Of a DNA stretch of 64,000 nt, positions 16,147 through 24,873 are shown piece by piece. The stretch comes from JANLYQ01 sp031365725 (GTDB lineage Bacteria > Actinomycetota > Actinomycetes > JACCUZ01), in NCBI GenBank assembly GCA_031365725.1, contig JANLYQ010000014.1, positions 1 through 64,000 on the forward strand. The letters are read 5' to 3'. Position 1 is the stretch's first letter, and each line of letters opens with the position of its first letter. The notes under the pieces were generated by a model. It worked only from the letters and a program-made list of their open reading frames with translations, was not told the origin of the DNA and ran no database searches. Made by a program: the position numbers and the translations under genes.

Positions 16147-17769
16147 ATGAGCTCGACCCGCAGACCTGCTCGTCTCCTTGTCCTCGTCGCTGGCCTGGCT
16201 GCCGGCGGCCTGCTCGCTGCCCTCGCCATGGCGCCGCCGGGGCTGGCCGCGGCCACCGCCAGGACGCCACTCCGCAGCCCCGGTCACATCAAGGTCGATG
16301 CGCTCTCGGCAGGAGCACGCACCTGGTTCTCCGGTCCGGCCACCGGCGGCGTTGCGCCGCGCGCCCTGGCCGCGATCACCTTCGGCAGCAACATCGATGC
16401 CAACGACCCGAGTCAGGACGTCGCCGGTGGGCAGAGCGAGACCGCGATCGCCGCCAGCGGCACCCGGGTGCTGACCGCCTGGAACGACATCTCCGGTGTC
16501 TTCTTCAGCCCCTCGACCGACCGCCGGGCCTCGGTCACCGGCGTCGGCTACTCCGGGGACGGCGGCGCGACATTCACCGACCTCATCGGTCTGCCGAACC
16601 CCAAGCCCAACCAGCAGTGGAGCGGCGACCCCAGCATCGTCGCGGTCGATGCCAACCACTTCATCGTCAGCAGCCTCTACCTTCCCTCGGCAGGGGCGGA
16701 CTGCACCAAGGCCCCGGCCCGCTTGCAGATTGCTGTGTCGGTGGCGACGGTCGGGCCCGCAGGTGTGACCTTCGGCGCGCCGGTGGTTGTCGCTGACGGT
16801 GGCGACGCTTGCGCAGCCACCCCAGGTCCGACGACCGCGTTCCTGGACAAGTCGTTCATGGCCTACGACGCCACGTCGCGGGTGCTGGCAGTGTCCTTCA
16901 CCAGCTTCAGTTTCACCGGCAACGGCACCGGTTCGATCGAGATCGTCCGGGCCAGCGTCCCGGCCGACCCGGCCAAGCTGCGGCGCTTCTCGTTCAGCGC
17001 GCCGGTCGTGGTCTGGCCCGAAGAGCTGACCGTCGTCAACCAGGGGTCCTACCCCGCGGTCGCGCCCAACGGCGACGTGTTCGTCAGCTGGGAGCGCAAC
17101 ATCGACAGCGCACTCTTCGACGGCGACCCCTACGTCTACATCCACGCCGCCAAGGTGGCGCGTGGCGCAACCGCGCCCGCCGTCGGTGGGCCTGCCTCGC
17201 CGCGCGTGGTGAGCCGCGGCCAGGTCGGTGGCACGGCTGCCGGTGGGGTGAAGTCCATGGGCCTCGCTCTGATCCCGGGCTACAGCCGCGGGCTGGGCAA
17301 CGATTTCCCGCGGATCGCCTACGACCGGGTCGGCAAGCAGGCAGTCGTGGTGTGGAACGACGCCAGCGCGCATCCCTTGGGTGACATCTGGATGCGTGCC
17401 CTACCGCCGAACCTTGCCCTGACCGGGCCGATCAGCAAGGTCAACGACGACGCGTCGTTCGCCTTGCACTTCCTGCCTGCGGTCAGCGTGCGCAGTGACG
17501 GTTCGATCGCGACGTCCTGGTACGACCGACGGGCCGGGGGGCCGATGTCGACGCTCACCGACTACGCCGCCGAGATCCGTCCGACGGCCACGACGGCCGC
17601 CGCGGACGTCACCGTCAGCACCGGGCCGACCGACTGGGCCGGCACGTCGTCGTTGATCAACCCGAACTTCGGCGACTACACCGATAACGCCTCGTCCGGG
17701 ACGACGACGTACTTCACCTGGAGCGACGGTCGGATCGGGGTGCCGCAGCCCTTCGTCGACCACCGCTGA
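16147..17769 (+). CDS. Secreted sialidase/BNR-repeat-like beta-propeller protein
   Basis: A 540-residue exported protein. It starts with a clear signal peptide (RRPARLLVLVAGLAAGGLL, cleavage probably after AAA or ARA near residue 35-40). The mature part begins FGSNIDANDPSQ and has an Asp-box motif (SGDGGATFTD) and repeated segments of the type SVRSDGSIATSWYDRR, found in six-bladed sialidase-like propellers. The catalytic arginine triad and nucleophile tyrosine of true sialidases cannot be confirmed by eye. Such proteins often act on or bind cell-surface or environmental glycans. A strong terminator follows at 17795. Monocistronic by context. Confidence 0.7.
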   Translation: MSSTRRPARLLVLVAGLAAGGLLAALAMAPPGLAAATARTPLRSPGHIKVDALSAGARTWFSGPATGGVAPRALAAITFGSNIDANDPSQDVAGGQSETAIAASGTRVLTAWNDISGVFFSPSTDRRASVTGVGYSGDGGATFTDLIGLPNPKPNQQWSGDPSIVAVDANHFIVSSLYLPSAGADCTKAPARLQIAVSVATVGPAGVTFGAPVVVADGGDACAATPGPTTAFLDKSFMAYDATSRVLAVSFTSFSFTGNGTGSIEIVRASVPADPAKLRRFSFSAPVVVWPEELTVVNQGSYPAVAPNGDVFVSWERNIDSALFDGDPYVYIHAAKVARGATAPAVGGPASPRVVSRGQVGGTAAGGVKSMGLALIPGYSRGLGNDFPRIAYDRVGKQAVVVWNDASAHPLGDIWMRALPPNLALTGPISKVNDDASFALHFLPAVSVRSDGSIATSWYDRRAGGPMSTLTDYAAEIRPTATTAAADVTVSTGPTDWAGTSSLINPNFGDYTDNASSGTTTYFTWSDGRIGVPQPFVDHR

Positions 17770-17794
17770 CCCACGTGGGATCGTCCGCCGCCGG

Positions 17795-17822
17795 GCCCCC
17801 TGGTGCTGAGGCACCGGGGGGC
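17795..17822 (+). terminator. Rho-independent-type hairpin after the secreted BNR protein gene
   Basis: Twelve-base arms 17795-17806 and 17811-17822 pair around the 4-base loop TGAG, with one G.T wobble and otherwise perfect GC-rich pairing. It begins 25 bases after the stop codon. There is no T-run, as is usual in high-GC Actinobacteria. Confidence 0.75.
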
Positions 17823-17857
17823 TTGACGGCGCTCGTCATGAGAGAGACCGTCGGACC

Positions 17858-18493
17858 ATGAGGGCTGAGCCCGGCTGTCCCCGCTGTGGCGCGCTGCTCC
17901 ACGCGCCAGGCCTCTGGTCGAGCGCCTGGACCTGCGACGTCCATGGCGCGGTGCCGCCCGTGCACCCCGCCCTGCAGCCGACGCCCGAAGTCCTCCGAGC
18001 CGCGGCGGCGGGCTCCGACGTGCCTGTCTGGTTACCGTGGCCACTTCCTCGCGGCTGGCTGGTCACCGGGGTGGTGACAGCCGGCGACGACCGGTCCGGT
18101 GCCCGGGCCTCGGCCGTGGCGTGCTCAGGCCCCTCCCCGACCGGCGGGGTGGCCGAGCTGGTGCTGGTCGCCGAGGAGATGGGCATCGGGCTCGGGGCCC
18201 GGTTCGCCGGGCTCGCCGGTCCCGACGCCGGCGAGGTGCCCGACCGTGCGGCGGACGCCAAGATCCACGCGGCCGGCATCCCGACCGCCATGTGGGCGCT
18301 GGAACATCCCTTGGTCCCGGGCGACCGGTCGGTCTACGTCGGCGAGGCGCTCGGCTGCTGGGTGTGGGCGATGCTCTGGCCGGAGTCGGCGGGGTTCCTG
18401 CTCATCGACGACTTCGTGCTCACGGATCTGCGCGACGCCGGGCACGAGCTCGATGTGCCGTGCGGAGCGCTGTCGCCACGGTTGACTTCGTGA
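17858..18493 (+). CDS. DUF6758-like conserved protein with N-terminal zinc-ribbon
   Basis: A 211-residue protein conserved in Actinobacteria, of unknown function; DUF6758 is my best family match from memory. The N-terminus has cysteines fitting a zinc ribbon (CPRCGALLHAPGLWSSAWTC, with CPRC and a later C plus H). The rest is alpha/beta, with VPVWLPWPLPRGWLVTGVV and VYVGEALGCWVWAMLWP. The TGA stop is the first base triplet of an 8-bp tandem repeat (18491-18522). It may be co-transcribed with the downstream PHP gene 58 bases away. Confidence 0.72.
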   Translation: MRAEPGCPRCGALLHAPGLWSSAWTCDVHGAVPPVHPALQPTPEVLRAAAAGSDVPVWLPWPLPRGWLVTGVVTAGDDRSGARASAVACSGPSPTGGVAELVLVAEEMGIGLGARFAGLAGPDAGEVPDRAADAKIHAAGIPTAMWALEHPLVPGDRSVYVGEALGCWVWAMLWPESAGFLLIDDFVLTDLRDAGHELDVPCGALSPRLTS

Positions 18494-18522
18494 CTACCTG
18501 ACTACCTGACTGCCTGACTGCG
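18491..18522. repeat. 8-bp tandem repeat containing the stop codon of the DUF6758-like gene
   Basis: Four units: two TGACTACC, one TGACTGCC and one TGACTGCG. The first TGA is the stop codon of the upstream gene. Because the period is 8, the following TGAs cover other frames, so the array gives stop codons in more than one frame. Confidence 0.85.
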
Positions 18523-18551
18523 GCCCGTCGCCCCGCCCCTAGGCTGGCCCG

Positions 18552-19400
18552 ATGCGCATCGACCTGCACACCCACAGCTCGTGCTCGGACGGCACCGAGA
18601 CACCCGCCGAGCTGATGGCTGCCGCGGCGGCTGCCGGCCTCGACGTGGTGGCGCTCACCGACCACGACACGACCCGCGGGTGGAATGACGCGATGGCGTC
18701 GTTGCCGGCCGGGCTGCGGCTGGTGCGCGGCGTCGAGATCTCGTGCGCCTACGACGACATCAGCCTGCACCTGCTCGCCTACCTCATCGACCCGGCCGAC
18801 GAGGCGCTGAGCGAGCAGATGGCGATGGCGCTGGACGACCGGGTGCCGCGCGCGAAGGCGATCGTCGCCAAGCTCGCCGCTGCTGGCTACCCGATCACCT
18901 GGGAGGACGTGCTCGCGCAGCTCTCCGACGGTGCGACGGTGGGTCGCCCGCACATCGCCGACACCCTGATCGCCGCCGGTGTGGCCAAGGACCGCACCGA
19001 CGTGTTCGACCGGTTGCTGCACGACGGCAGTGAGTTCTTCGTCGGGCACTACTACGTCGACGCGGTGCAGGCGGTGCAGCTCGTGCGGGCCGCCGGTGGG
19101 GTGCCGGTCTTCGCTCACCCCGCAGCCAGCAGGCGCGGACCGACCGTCGGGGATGACGCCGTACGGGCGATGGCTGCGGCCGGTCTCGCCGGGCTCGAGG
19201 TCGACCACCGCGACAACCCGCCGGAGGCACGCGACCGGCTGCGCGGTCTGGCCGAGGAGCTCGGACTGCTGGTGACCGGTGCCAGCGACTATCACGGCAC
19301 CGGCAAGGACAACCGGCTCGGTGAGAACACCACCGCGCCCGAGGTGCTCGACGCGTTGCTGGCGCAGGCGACGAGCGCGATCCCGGTCGTGACCGGATGA
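18552..19400 (+). CDS. PHP-domain phosphoesterase
   Basis: A 282-residue metal-dependent phosphoesterase of the PHP superfamily. It has the N-terminal HTH motif (DLHTHSSCSDG with H6 and H8), the ALTDHDTT motif, the EISCAY motif, and GRPHIADTL, VFAHPA and the final SDYHG motif, which together supply the metal-binding histidines and aspartates. Substrate unknown; family members include histidinol phosphatase and nucleotide 3',5'-bisphosphate phosphatase (the RNase AM/YciV group), which this resembles in length. The ATG at 18552 begins right at the domain. The MarC gene follows 30 bases later. Confidence 0.86.
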   Translation: MRIDLHTHSSCSDGTETPAELMAAAAAAGLDVVALTDHDTTRGWNDAMASLPAGLRLVRGVEISCAYDDISLHLLAYLIDPADEALSEQMAMALDDRVPRAKAIVAKLAAAGYPITWEDVLAQLSDGATVGRPHIADTLIAAGVAKDRTDVFDRLLHDGSEFFVGHYYVDAVQAVQLVRAAGGVPVFAHPAASRRGPTVGDDAVRAMAAAGLAGLEVDHRDNPPEARDRLRGLAEELGLLVTGASDYHGTGKDNRLGENTTAPEVLDALLAQATSAIPVVTG

Positions 19401-19430
19401 CGGTGCGGTCGCGGTGCGCGTCGTGACGCC

Positions 19431-20042
19431 ATGAGCTCGGCGGACGTGAAGTTCTTCTTCGAGGTCTTCGTCACGCTGTTCGTCATCATGGACCCGCCCG
19501 GCACGGTGCCGCTGTTCCTCAGCCTCACCAGCGGCCGCAGCCATGCGATGCGCAAACGCCTTGCCGGACAAGCGGTGGTCGTCGCGTTCTTCGTCATCAC
19601 GGTCTTCGCGCTGTTCGGTCAGCAGATCCTGGACTACCTCGGCATCACGTTGTCCTCGATGCAAGTGGCGGGTGGCCTGCTGCTCCTGCTCGTCGCGCTG
19701 GAGCTGTTGACCGGCAAGGGCGACGAGCCGGTCGAGACGCAGAACGTCAATGTGGCGCTCGTGCCGCTGGGCACGCCGCTGCTCGCCGGCCCTGGCGCGA
19801 TCGTGGCGACCATCGTCTTCGTCAAGCGCGTCGACGACGTCGGGTCGGGCATCGCGGTTGCGCTCGGCATCGTCGCCGTGCACGTCGTGCTGTGGCTGTT
19901 CATGCGTTTCTCGATCGTGATCCTGCGCGTCATCAAGGACAGCGGTGTCACCCTCGTCACCCGCATCGCCGGCCTGCTGCTCTCGGCCATCGCCGTACAG
20001 CTCGTCGCCGACGGGGTGCGCGCCATGATCCGAGCCGGCTGA
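19431..20042 (+). CDS. MarC family integral membrane protein
   Basis: A 203-residue protein with about six membrane spans and the MarC/UPF0056 hallmarks: FVIMDPPGTVPLFLSLT near the N-terminus, QVAGGLLLLLVALELL, and VPLGTPLLAGPGAIVATIV. The family was once linked to multiple antibiotic resistance, but its role is unknown; amino-acid export has been suggested for relatives. The ATG at 19431 is preceded by GTGACGCC without a clear Shine-Dalgarno. Length is normal. Confidence 0.88.
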   Translation: MSSADVKFFFEVFVTLFVIMDPPGTVPLFLSLTSGRSHAMRKRLAGQAVVVAFFVITVFALFGQQILDYLGITLSSMQVAGGLLLLLVALELLTGKGDEPVETQNVNVALVPLGTPLLAGPGAIVATIVFVKRVDDVGSGIAVALGIVAVHVVLWLFMRFSIVILRVIKDSGVTLVTRIAGLLLSAIAVQLVADGVRAMIRAG

Positions 20043-20273
20043 ACGGACGGTTCTTCGGTTGGTTCTCGCCTGCGCCGGGCAGACCCTCGCGGTAGCGACG
20101 GGGGGAGAGGCATGAGGGTTATGTGCCGGTGGATGTCGACCCAGGCGTCGTGGTGGCAGATCGGCCTGATCTTCGCGGTCCTTCAGTTGCCCCTGCAGCT
20201 CCGGCGCACCTGTGGTTGTTTCATGAGTCGCTCAGAAGCGATGTGCTGGACAAAGCCTCAGACGTCGAGCGGG
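20043..20273. other. Intergenic stretch without a recognised gene
   Basis: This 231-base stretch lies between convergent MarC and the alpha/beta hydrolase. It is open on the plus strand from an ATG at 20112, and less GC-rich around 20210-20260 than its neighbours. None of the six translations resembles a protein I know. It may be a decayed gene remnant or a long shared 3' region. Confidence 0.4.
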
Positions 20274-21140
20274 CTAGACGGCGGCCCAGAAGTCGAGCAG
20301 GGCCTTCGCGGTCCGGTCGGCGTCCTCGGCGGCGGGGGAGTGCCCGAGGCCGGGCAGCACGAGGACCTGCGCACCGAGCCGGCCTGCCATCTTCCCCTGC
20401 AATTCCGGCGGCCACACGTCGTCCAGGTCGCCGTAGGCCACCAGCACCGGCAGGTCGACACCGGCGAGCGCGTCGGTGCGGTCCGGCTCGGACAGCAGCA
20501 CCTCGGCCGCACGCAGCAGAGCCGCCGGCTCGTTGCCGAGGAAGCGCTGGTGCAGCCACTCCTCGATCTGCGGCTCGGCCAGCGGCAACCCCGCCTTGAT
20601 CTCCATGTCCCGCTTGGCCACCCAGATCGCCTCCAGGTCCATGGTCGGCAGCACCTGGGCGAGCAGCCGCGTCCCGGCATCGGCGGGCGGCGGGATCGGC
20701 CCGGGACCGGAGCACAGCAGCGTGAGCGATCGCAGCGCTGGGGCGTCGGCGATCGCCGCAGCCCGGCTGACGATCCCGCCGAACGAGTGCCCCACCAGGT
20801 GCACCGGCTCGCCCAGCCACCGGGCCACCTCGACGACGTCGTCCGCCAGCGCTTCCACGTCGTACGACGAGGGGTCGAGGTTGTTGCCGCGGGACTCGTA
20901 CTGGCCGCGCTGGTCGATCGCGAGCACAGTGCGCCCCGCGGCGGCGATGGGAGCCAGGATCGCGATGAAGTCTTCCTTGGATCCGGTGAAGCCGGGCACG
21001 AGCAGCACCGGCGCCTCCGGCGAACCGTTGTCGCCGGCCGGGAGCCCGGGTGCCTGCAGCCCGGCGAGCGGACCGCGCGTGGTCGGCACCTCGATCGGGG
21101 TGACGCCGTCGGGCAGCTCGAGGAAGGGTGGGGTGCTCAT
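20274..21140 (-). CDS. Alpha/beta-fold hydrolase
   Basis: A 288-residue serine hydrolase of the alpha/beta fold. Visible: the oxyanion region LLVPGFTGSKEDF, the nucleophile elbow GHSFGG, the acid in AYGDLDDVWP, and the catalytic histidine in PGLGHSPAAED. A conserved strand carries VLAIDQRGQYESRG. Substrate not predictable. The ATG at 21140 is chosen because it begins just before the folded region; the frame is open upstream. It is divergent from the ParA gene with about 58 bases between, and convergent with MarC. Confidence 0.83.
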   Translation of the reverse strand: MSTPPFLELPDGVTPIEVPTTRGPLAGLQAPGLPAGDNGSPEAPVLLVPGFTGSKEDFIAILAPIAAAGRTVLAIDQRGQYESRGNNLDPSSYDVEALADDVVEVARWLGEPVHLVGHSFGGIVSRAAAIADAPALRSLTLLCSGPGPIPPPADAGTRLLAQVLPTMDLEAIWVAKRDMEIKAGLPLAEPQIEEWLHQRFLGNEPAALLRAAEVLLSEPDRTDALAGVDLPVLVAYGDLDDVWPPELQGKMAGRLGAQVLVLPGLGHSPAAEDADRTAKALLDFWAAV

Positions 21141-21198
21141 GGCGGAGCACGCTACCGGCCGTTGCCTGCACGACATCTGGCCGAGGCATGATGGCGGG

Positions 21199-21951
21199 GT
21201 GAGCCGCATCGTCGCCGTCGCCAACCAGAAGGGCGGCGTGGCCAAGACCACGACCGTTGCGTCCCTGGGCACCGCCCTGGCCGAGCGCGGCCGCAAGGTG
21301 CTGCTCGTCGACCTCGATGCGCAGTCGTGCCTGACCTTCTCCCTCGGTCTGGATCCGGAGTCGGTCGAGCTCAGCGTGCACGACGTGCTGCTCGGTCGGG
21401 TCGGCGCCGCGATGGCGATCCAACCGACCGAGGACGGGGTCGACCTGTTGCCGGCGACCATCGACCTCGCCGGCACCGAGGCGGCGCTGATGAGCCGGCC
21501 CGGTCGTGAGTACGTCCTGCGCACTGCCCTCGCCGAGGTCTCCTCGGCCTACGACGTCGTGCTGCTCGACTGCTCGCCCTCGCTCGGCGTGCTCACCCTC
21601 AACGCCCTGACCGCTGCGGACGAGCTGATCATCCCGCTGCAGTGCGAGATGCTCAGCCATCGCGGGGTCGGCCAGCTGCTCGACACGGTCGTCGACGTGC
21701 AGCGCATCCTCAACCCGGGACTGACCGTTCTCGGGGTGCTTCCCACCATGTACGACGGCCGGACCAACCACGCCCGAGCAGTGCTGGCCGACGTGGCCGG
21801 GCGCTACGGCCTGAAGGTGCTCGAGCCGGCGATCCCCAAGTCGGTGCGGTTTGCCGAGGCGCCGGCCGCCGGGCGCTCGGTGCTGGCGACGGCAGGCAGC
21901 AGCAAGGGCGCCGAGGCCTACCGGGAGCTCGCCCTGGGGTTGTTCGGATGA
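21199..21951 (+). CDS. ParA/Soj-like P-loop ATPase
   Basis: A 250-residue ATPase of the ParA/MinD group with the deviant Walker A KGGVAKTT at residues 11-18 (VAVANQKGGVAKTT), the DLDAQSCLTFSLG motif, and LLDCSPSLGVLTLNAL with the Walker B aspartate. The GTG at 21199 sits immediately before the first beta strand. No parB or parS site is adjacent, so it is unlikely to be the main chromosome segregation ATPase. The order ParA, small zinc-ribbon protein, DEAD-box helicase resembles the soj-like Rv3213c region of M. tuberculosis as I recall it; there too the cellular role is uncertain. Confidence 0.85.
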   Translation: MSRIVAVANQKGGVAKTTTVASLGTALAERGRKVLLVDLDAQSCLTFSLGLDPESVELSVHDVLLGRVGAAMAIQPTEDGVDLLPATIDLAGTEAALMSRPGREYVLRTALAEVSSAYDVVLLDCSPSLGVLTLNALTAADELIIPLQCEMLSHRGVGQLLDTVVDVQRILNPGLTVLGVLPTMYDGRTNHARAVLADVAGRYGLKVLEPAIPKSVRFAEAPAAGRSVLATAGSSKGAEAYRELALGLFG

Positions 21952-21964
21952 CAGGTCGGCCCGC

Positions 21965-22291
21965 ATGAGCAGTGATGGCTTCGACCGGCTGCGACGTCGC
22001 GCCGACAGCCTCTCGACCGAGGGACCACGCACCGCGGGGGCGGACCCCCTCGGTCGTCAGGCGCTTTACAGCGGCGCGCAGCAGAAGCCGACCCTCGGAG
22101 CGGTCACGGTCGACTGCTCGTCGTGCGGCGTGCGCAGCACCATCACCCCGCGCCGGCTGCTGGGCCTGGTCGTGCCCTCGCTGCACCTGCCGGTGCTGCG
22201 AGGGTCACACCCGTCGTGGCTGCGTTGCCCCGCCTGCGACCGGCGCACCTGGGTGCGGCTCGGACTCTCGCTCCAGACGAGGGAGCGTTAG
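21965..22291 (+). CDS. Small conserved zinc-ribbon protein
   Basis: A 108-residue actinobacterial protein with two CxxC pairs (VDCSSCGVRSTI and LRCPACDRRTW) separated by about 40 residues. The spacing suits a treble-clef or ribbon zinc site. The region between them (RRLLGLVVPSLHLPVLRG) is mildly hydrophobic. The ATG at 21965 lies 13 bases after the ParA stop, implying co-transcription. It overlaps the 3' end of the convergent DEAD-box gene by four bases. No function is known to me. Confidence 0.7.
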   Translation: MSSDGFDRLRRRADSLSTEGPRTAGADPLGRQALYSGAQQKPTLGAVTVDCSSCGVRSTITPRRLLGLVVPSLHLPVLRGSHPSWLRCPACDRRTWVRLGLSLQTRER

Positions 22292-23934
22292 CTCTCGGTG
22301 CCGGTGGCCCCGCTGCCCTCGGCGGGACGGCCGCCGCGGGTGCGGGTGCGGGATCCCGAGCTGCGCCGCCGAGCCGGACGGCCGCCGCCCTCGGGCGCCG
22401 ACTCGGTGCCAGCCCCCGCCGGGTGGGCCTCACGACTGCTCTCCCGACCAGCGCCGTCCCGACTGCCAGAGCTGTCCCGACTGCCAGAGCTGTCTCGACT
22501 GCTGGAGCTGTCACGACTGCCAGCACTGCCGCCGCGACCGCGGCCACGGTCCCGACCAGATCCGCTGGATCCACCTGAGCGCGAGCCACCGGAACCACCG
22601 GATGGGGAACCGGATCCGCCGCGCCGGGCACCACCGGCGCGACCGGTCTCGCCCAGGTCCTCGAGCACCTCGGCGTCGAGCCCCTCACGGGTGCGCTGCG
22701 CCCGCGGCAGGGTGCCGGTGACGTTGCGCGGGATGTCCAGCGCCTCGTAGAAGTGGTCGGAGGAGGAGTAGGTCTCCTCCGGCTCGCCGAACCCGAGGTC
22801 CAGCGCCTTGTCGATCAACGACCAGCGAGGCATGTCGTCCCAGTCGACGAACGTGATGGCGGTGCCGGATGCTCCGGCCCGCGCCGTACGTCCGATCCGG
22901 TGCAGGTAGGTCTTCTCGTCTTCCGGGCACTGGTAGTTGACGACGTGGGTGATGTCCTGCACGTCGATGCCGCGGGCGGCGACGTCGGTGGCGACCAGCA
23001 CGTCGACCTTGCCACTGCGGAAGGCGCGCAGGGCCTGCTCACGCGCGCCCTGGCCGAGGTCACCGTGCACGGCACCGGATGCGAAGCCCCGGTCGGCCAG
23101 CTCGTCGGCGACCTTGGCTGCGGTGCGCTTGGTGCGGCAGAAGACCAACGTCAGACCGCGCCCCTCGGACTGCAGGATGCGCGCCAGCATCTCGACCTTG
23201 TCCATCGCGTGCGCCCGGAAGACGTGCTGCTGGACGGCCTTGACCGTCTGCCCGTCGTCGTCGGGATCGACCGCGCGGATGTGGGTCGGGTGATGCATGT
23301 AGGAACGAGCCAGGGTGATGATCGGGCCCGGCATGGTGGCCGAGAACAGCATCGTCTGGCGGCCGGCCGGGATCAGTCGCACGATCTTCTCGACGTCGGG
23401 CAGGAAGCCGAGGTCGAGCATCTCGTCGGCCTCGTCGAGCACCAGGGTGCGCACATGACCGAGGTCGAGAAGTCCTTGCTGGGCAAGGTCGATCAGCCGA
23501 CCCGGCGTGCCGACGACGACCTCGACACCCTTGCGCAGCGTCTCGACCTGCGGCTCGTAGGCCCGGCCGCCGTAGATGGCCAGCACCTTCACCGCCCGCA
23601 GGGCCGCCGCCCGCTCGAGATCGCCGGCAACCTGCACGCACAGCTCACGTGTCGGTACGACGATCAGCGCTTGTGGCTTGCCGGGCACGACCGGCGCAGT
23701 GCCGGCCTCAGGCTCGGCGGTCTCGTCGCTGGCCACGACACGCTGCAGCACCGGGATGCCGAAGCCGAGGGTCTTGCCGGTGCCGGTCTTGGCCTGGCCG
23801 ATGATGTCGTGGCCGTGCAAGGCGACCGGCAGGGTGAGGGCCTGGATGGGGAACGGGTGGGTGATGCCGACCGCGGCGAGAGCCTCGACGGTCTTCGGCA
23901 GCACACCGAGCTCAGCGAAAGATGGGGTGTTCAG
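22288..23934 (-). CDS. DEAD-box RNA helicase with repeat-rich C-terminal tail
   Basis: ATP-dependent RNA helicase of the RhlE/DeaD group. Motifs in order: Q motif FAELGV...FPIQ, AKTGTGKT (I), PTRELC (Ia), TPGRL (Ib), VLDEADEML (II), FSATMP (III), VFCRTKRTA (IV), TDVAARGID (V) and HRIGRTARAG (VI). A glycine/serine/arginine tail of about 130 residues contains RD-SS repeats encoded by 18-bp units at 22456-22527. The start is unusual: the frame opens with TTG at 24003, but the natural start is near the CTG at 23934-23932, eight bases after AAGG; no ATG or GTG is available before the Q motif. Its position beside the ferritin-like gene resembles the rhlE locus in mycobacteria. Confidence 0.9.
   Translation of the reverse strand: MNTPSFAELGVLPKTVEALAAVGITHPFPIQALTLPVALHGHDIIGQAKTGTGKTLGFGIPVLQRVVASDETAEPEAGTAPVVPGKPQALIVVPTRELCVQVAGDLERAAALRAVKVLAIYGGRAYEPQVETLRKGVEVVVGTPGRLIDLAQQGLLDLGHVRTLVLDEADEMLDLGFLPDVEKIVRLIPAGRQTMLFSATMPGPIITLARSYMHHPTHIRAVDPDDDGQTVKAVQQHVFRAHAMDKVEMLARILQSEGRGLTLVFCRTKRTAAKVADELADRGFASGAVHGDLGQGAREQALRAFRSGKVDVLVATDVAARGIDVQDITHVVNYQCPEDEKTYLHRIGRTARAGASGTAITFVDWDDMPRWSLIDKALDLGFGEPEETYSSSDHFYEALDIPRNVTGTLPRAQRTREGLDAEVLEDLGETGRAGGARRGGSGSPSGGSGGSRSGGSSGSGRDRGRGRGGSAGSRDSSSSRDSSGSRDSSGSRDGAGRESSREAHPAGAGTESAPEGGGRPARRRSSGSRTRTRGGRPAEGSGATGTES
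22456..22527. repeat. 18-bp tandem repeat in the DEAD-box helicase tail
   Basis: Four imperfect 18-base units beginning GTCCCGACTGCCAGAGCT encode Ser-Arg-Asp-Ser-Ser type repeats on the minus strand. The period keeps the reading frame. Confidence 0.85.
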
Positions 23935-24149
23935 GACGGTGCCCTTCTGAAGGTGTCGTCCCGGCCTAGGTGCGTCGGTGCCGTCTCCCCTGCGGGAGAC
24001 CAACCGGTGGGCCGCACGCCATCCGGTGTGGAGGCGGGCCGCTCGGTGACGGGGACGAATCGGTCGGAGCCGATCGGTTCGTCGGGCGACCGGGCATCCG
24101 TTCTACTGCCCTCACCCTACCCCGCTGACCCCCTGGCTACGCTGCAGGC

Positions 24150-24839
24150 GTGACCGAGGACGAGCCTGACGCGTCGGCTGACGAGACCTACCGGCTCGCG
24201 GTGGTGGACCTGCTCGGGGCGCTGGCCTATGGCGAGCTGACGGCGTTCGAGCGGCTGGCTGACGACGCGGCCTTCGCTCCGACCATTGCCGACAAGGCGT
24301 CGCTGGCGGCGATGGCGGTCGCGGAGTACAACCACTTCGCCCTGCTGCGGGACCGGCTGCTGACTCTCGATGTGCGTCCCGAGGACGCCATGGAGCCGTT
24401 CATGCCGGCCCTGGAGGCCTTCCACGAGCGGACCGCCCCGGCCGACTGGCTCGAGGGTCTCGTCAAGGCTTATGTCGGCGACGGCATCGCCGAAGACTTC
24501 TACCGCGAGGTGTCCGCCTGGCTCGACGACTCGACCCGCGACCTCGTGCTCACGGTCGTCGAGGACACCGGGCACTCGGCCTTCGCCGTCGACCGGGTGC
24601 GCGCCGCGATCGAGGCCGACCCGCGGCTGGCCGGGCGGCTCGCTCTGTGGGGCCGGCGGTTGGTGGGGGAAGCGTTGAGCCAGGCCCAACGCGTGGCTGC
24701 TGAGCGTGATGCGTTGTCTGCGCTCCTGGTGGGCGGGGTCGCCCACCGCGGAGCCGACCTGGCCGAGGTCGGCCGGATGTTCGCCCGCCTCACCGAGACC
24801 CATACCCGCCGGATGGCCAGCCTCGGCCTGTCGGCCTGA
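24150..24839 (+). CDS. Ferritin-like domain protein (tRNA hydroxylase-like)
   Basis: A 229-residue, mostly helical protein. Helices contain the acidic and histidine residues expected of a ferritin-like di-iron site (LAYGELTAFERLADD, AVAEYNHFALLRDRL, EALEAFHERTAPADW, and VVEDTGHSAFAVDRV). It resembles MiaE-like tRNA-(ms2io6A)-hydroxylase relatives, but the specific substrate cannot be shown. The GTG at 24150 is the only sensible start; it is divergent from the helicase gene, whose start lies more than 200 bases away. In mycobacteria a similar protein is adjacent to rhlE, matching this order. Confidence 0.72.
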   Translation: MTEDEPDASADETYRLAVVDLLGALAYGELTAFERLADDAAFAPTIADKASLAAMAVAEYNHFALLRDRLLTLDVRPEDAMEPFMPALEAFHERTAPADWLEGLVKAYVGDGIAEDFYREVSAWLDDSTRDLVLTVVEDTGHSAFAVDRVRAAIEADPRLAGRLALWGRRLVGEALSQAQRVAAERDALSALLVGGVAHRGADLAEVGRMFARLTETHTRRMASLGLSA

Positions 24840-24873
24840 CCGGCGTACCTCATCTGGGCCGATCGGCGCGACC

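Noticed and set aside
21199..21951. ParA considered as evidence of a plasmid or chromosome origin
   Set aside because: No parB, parS-like palindrome, dnaA box cluster or replication gene is near; flanking genes are chromosomal housekeeping genes.
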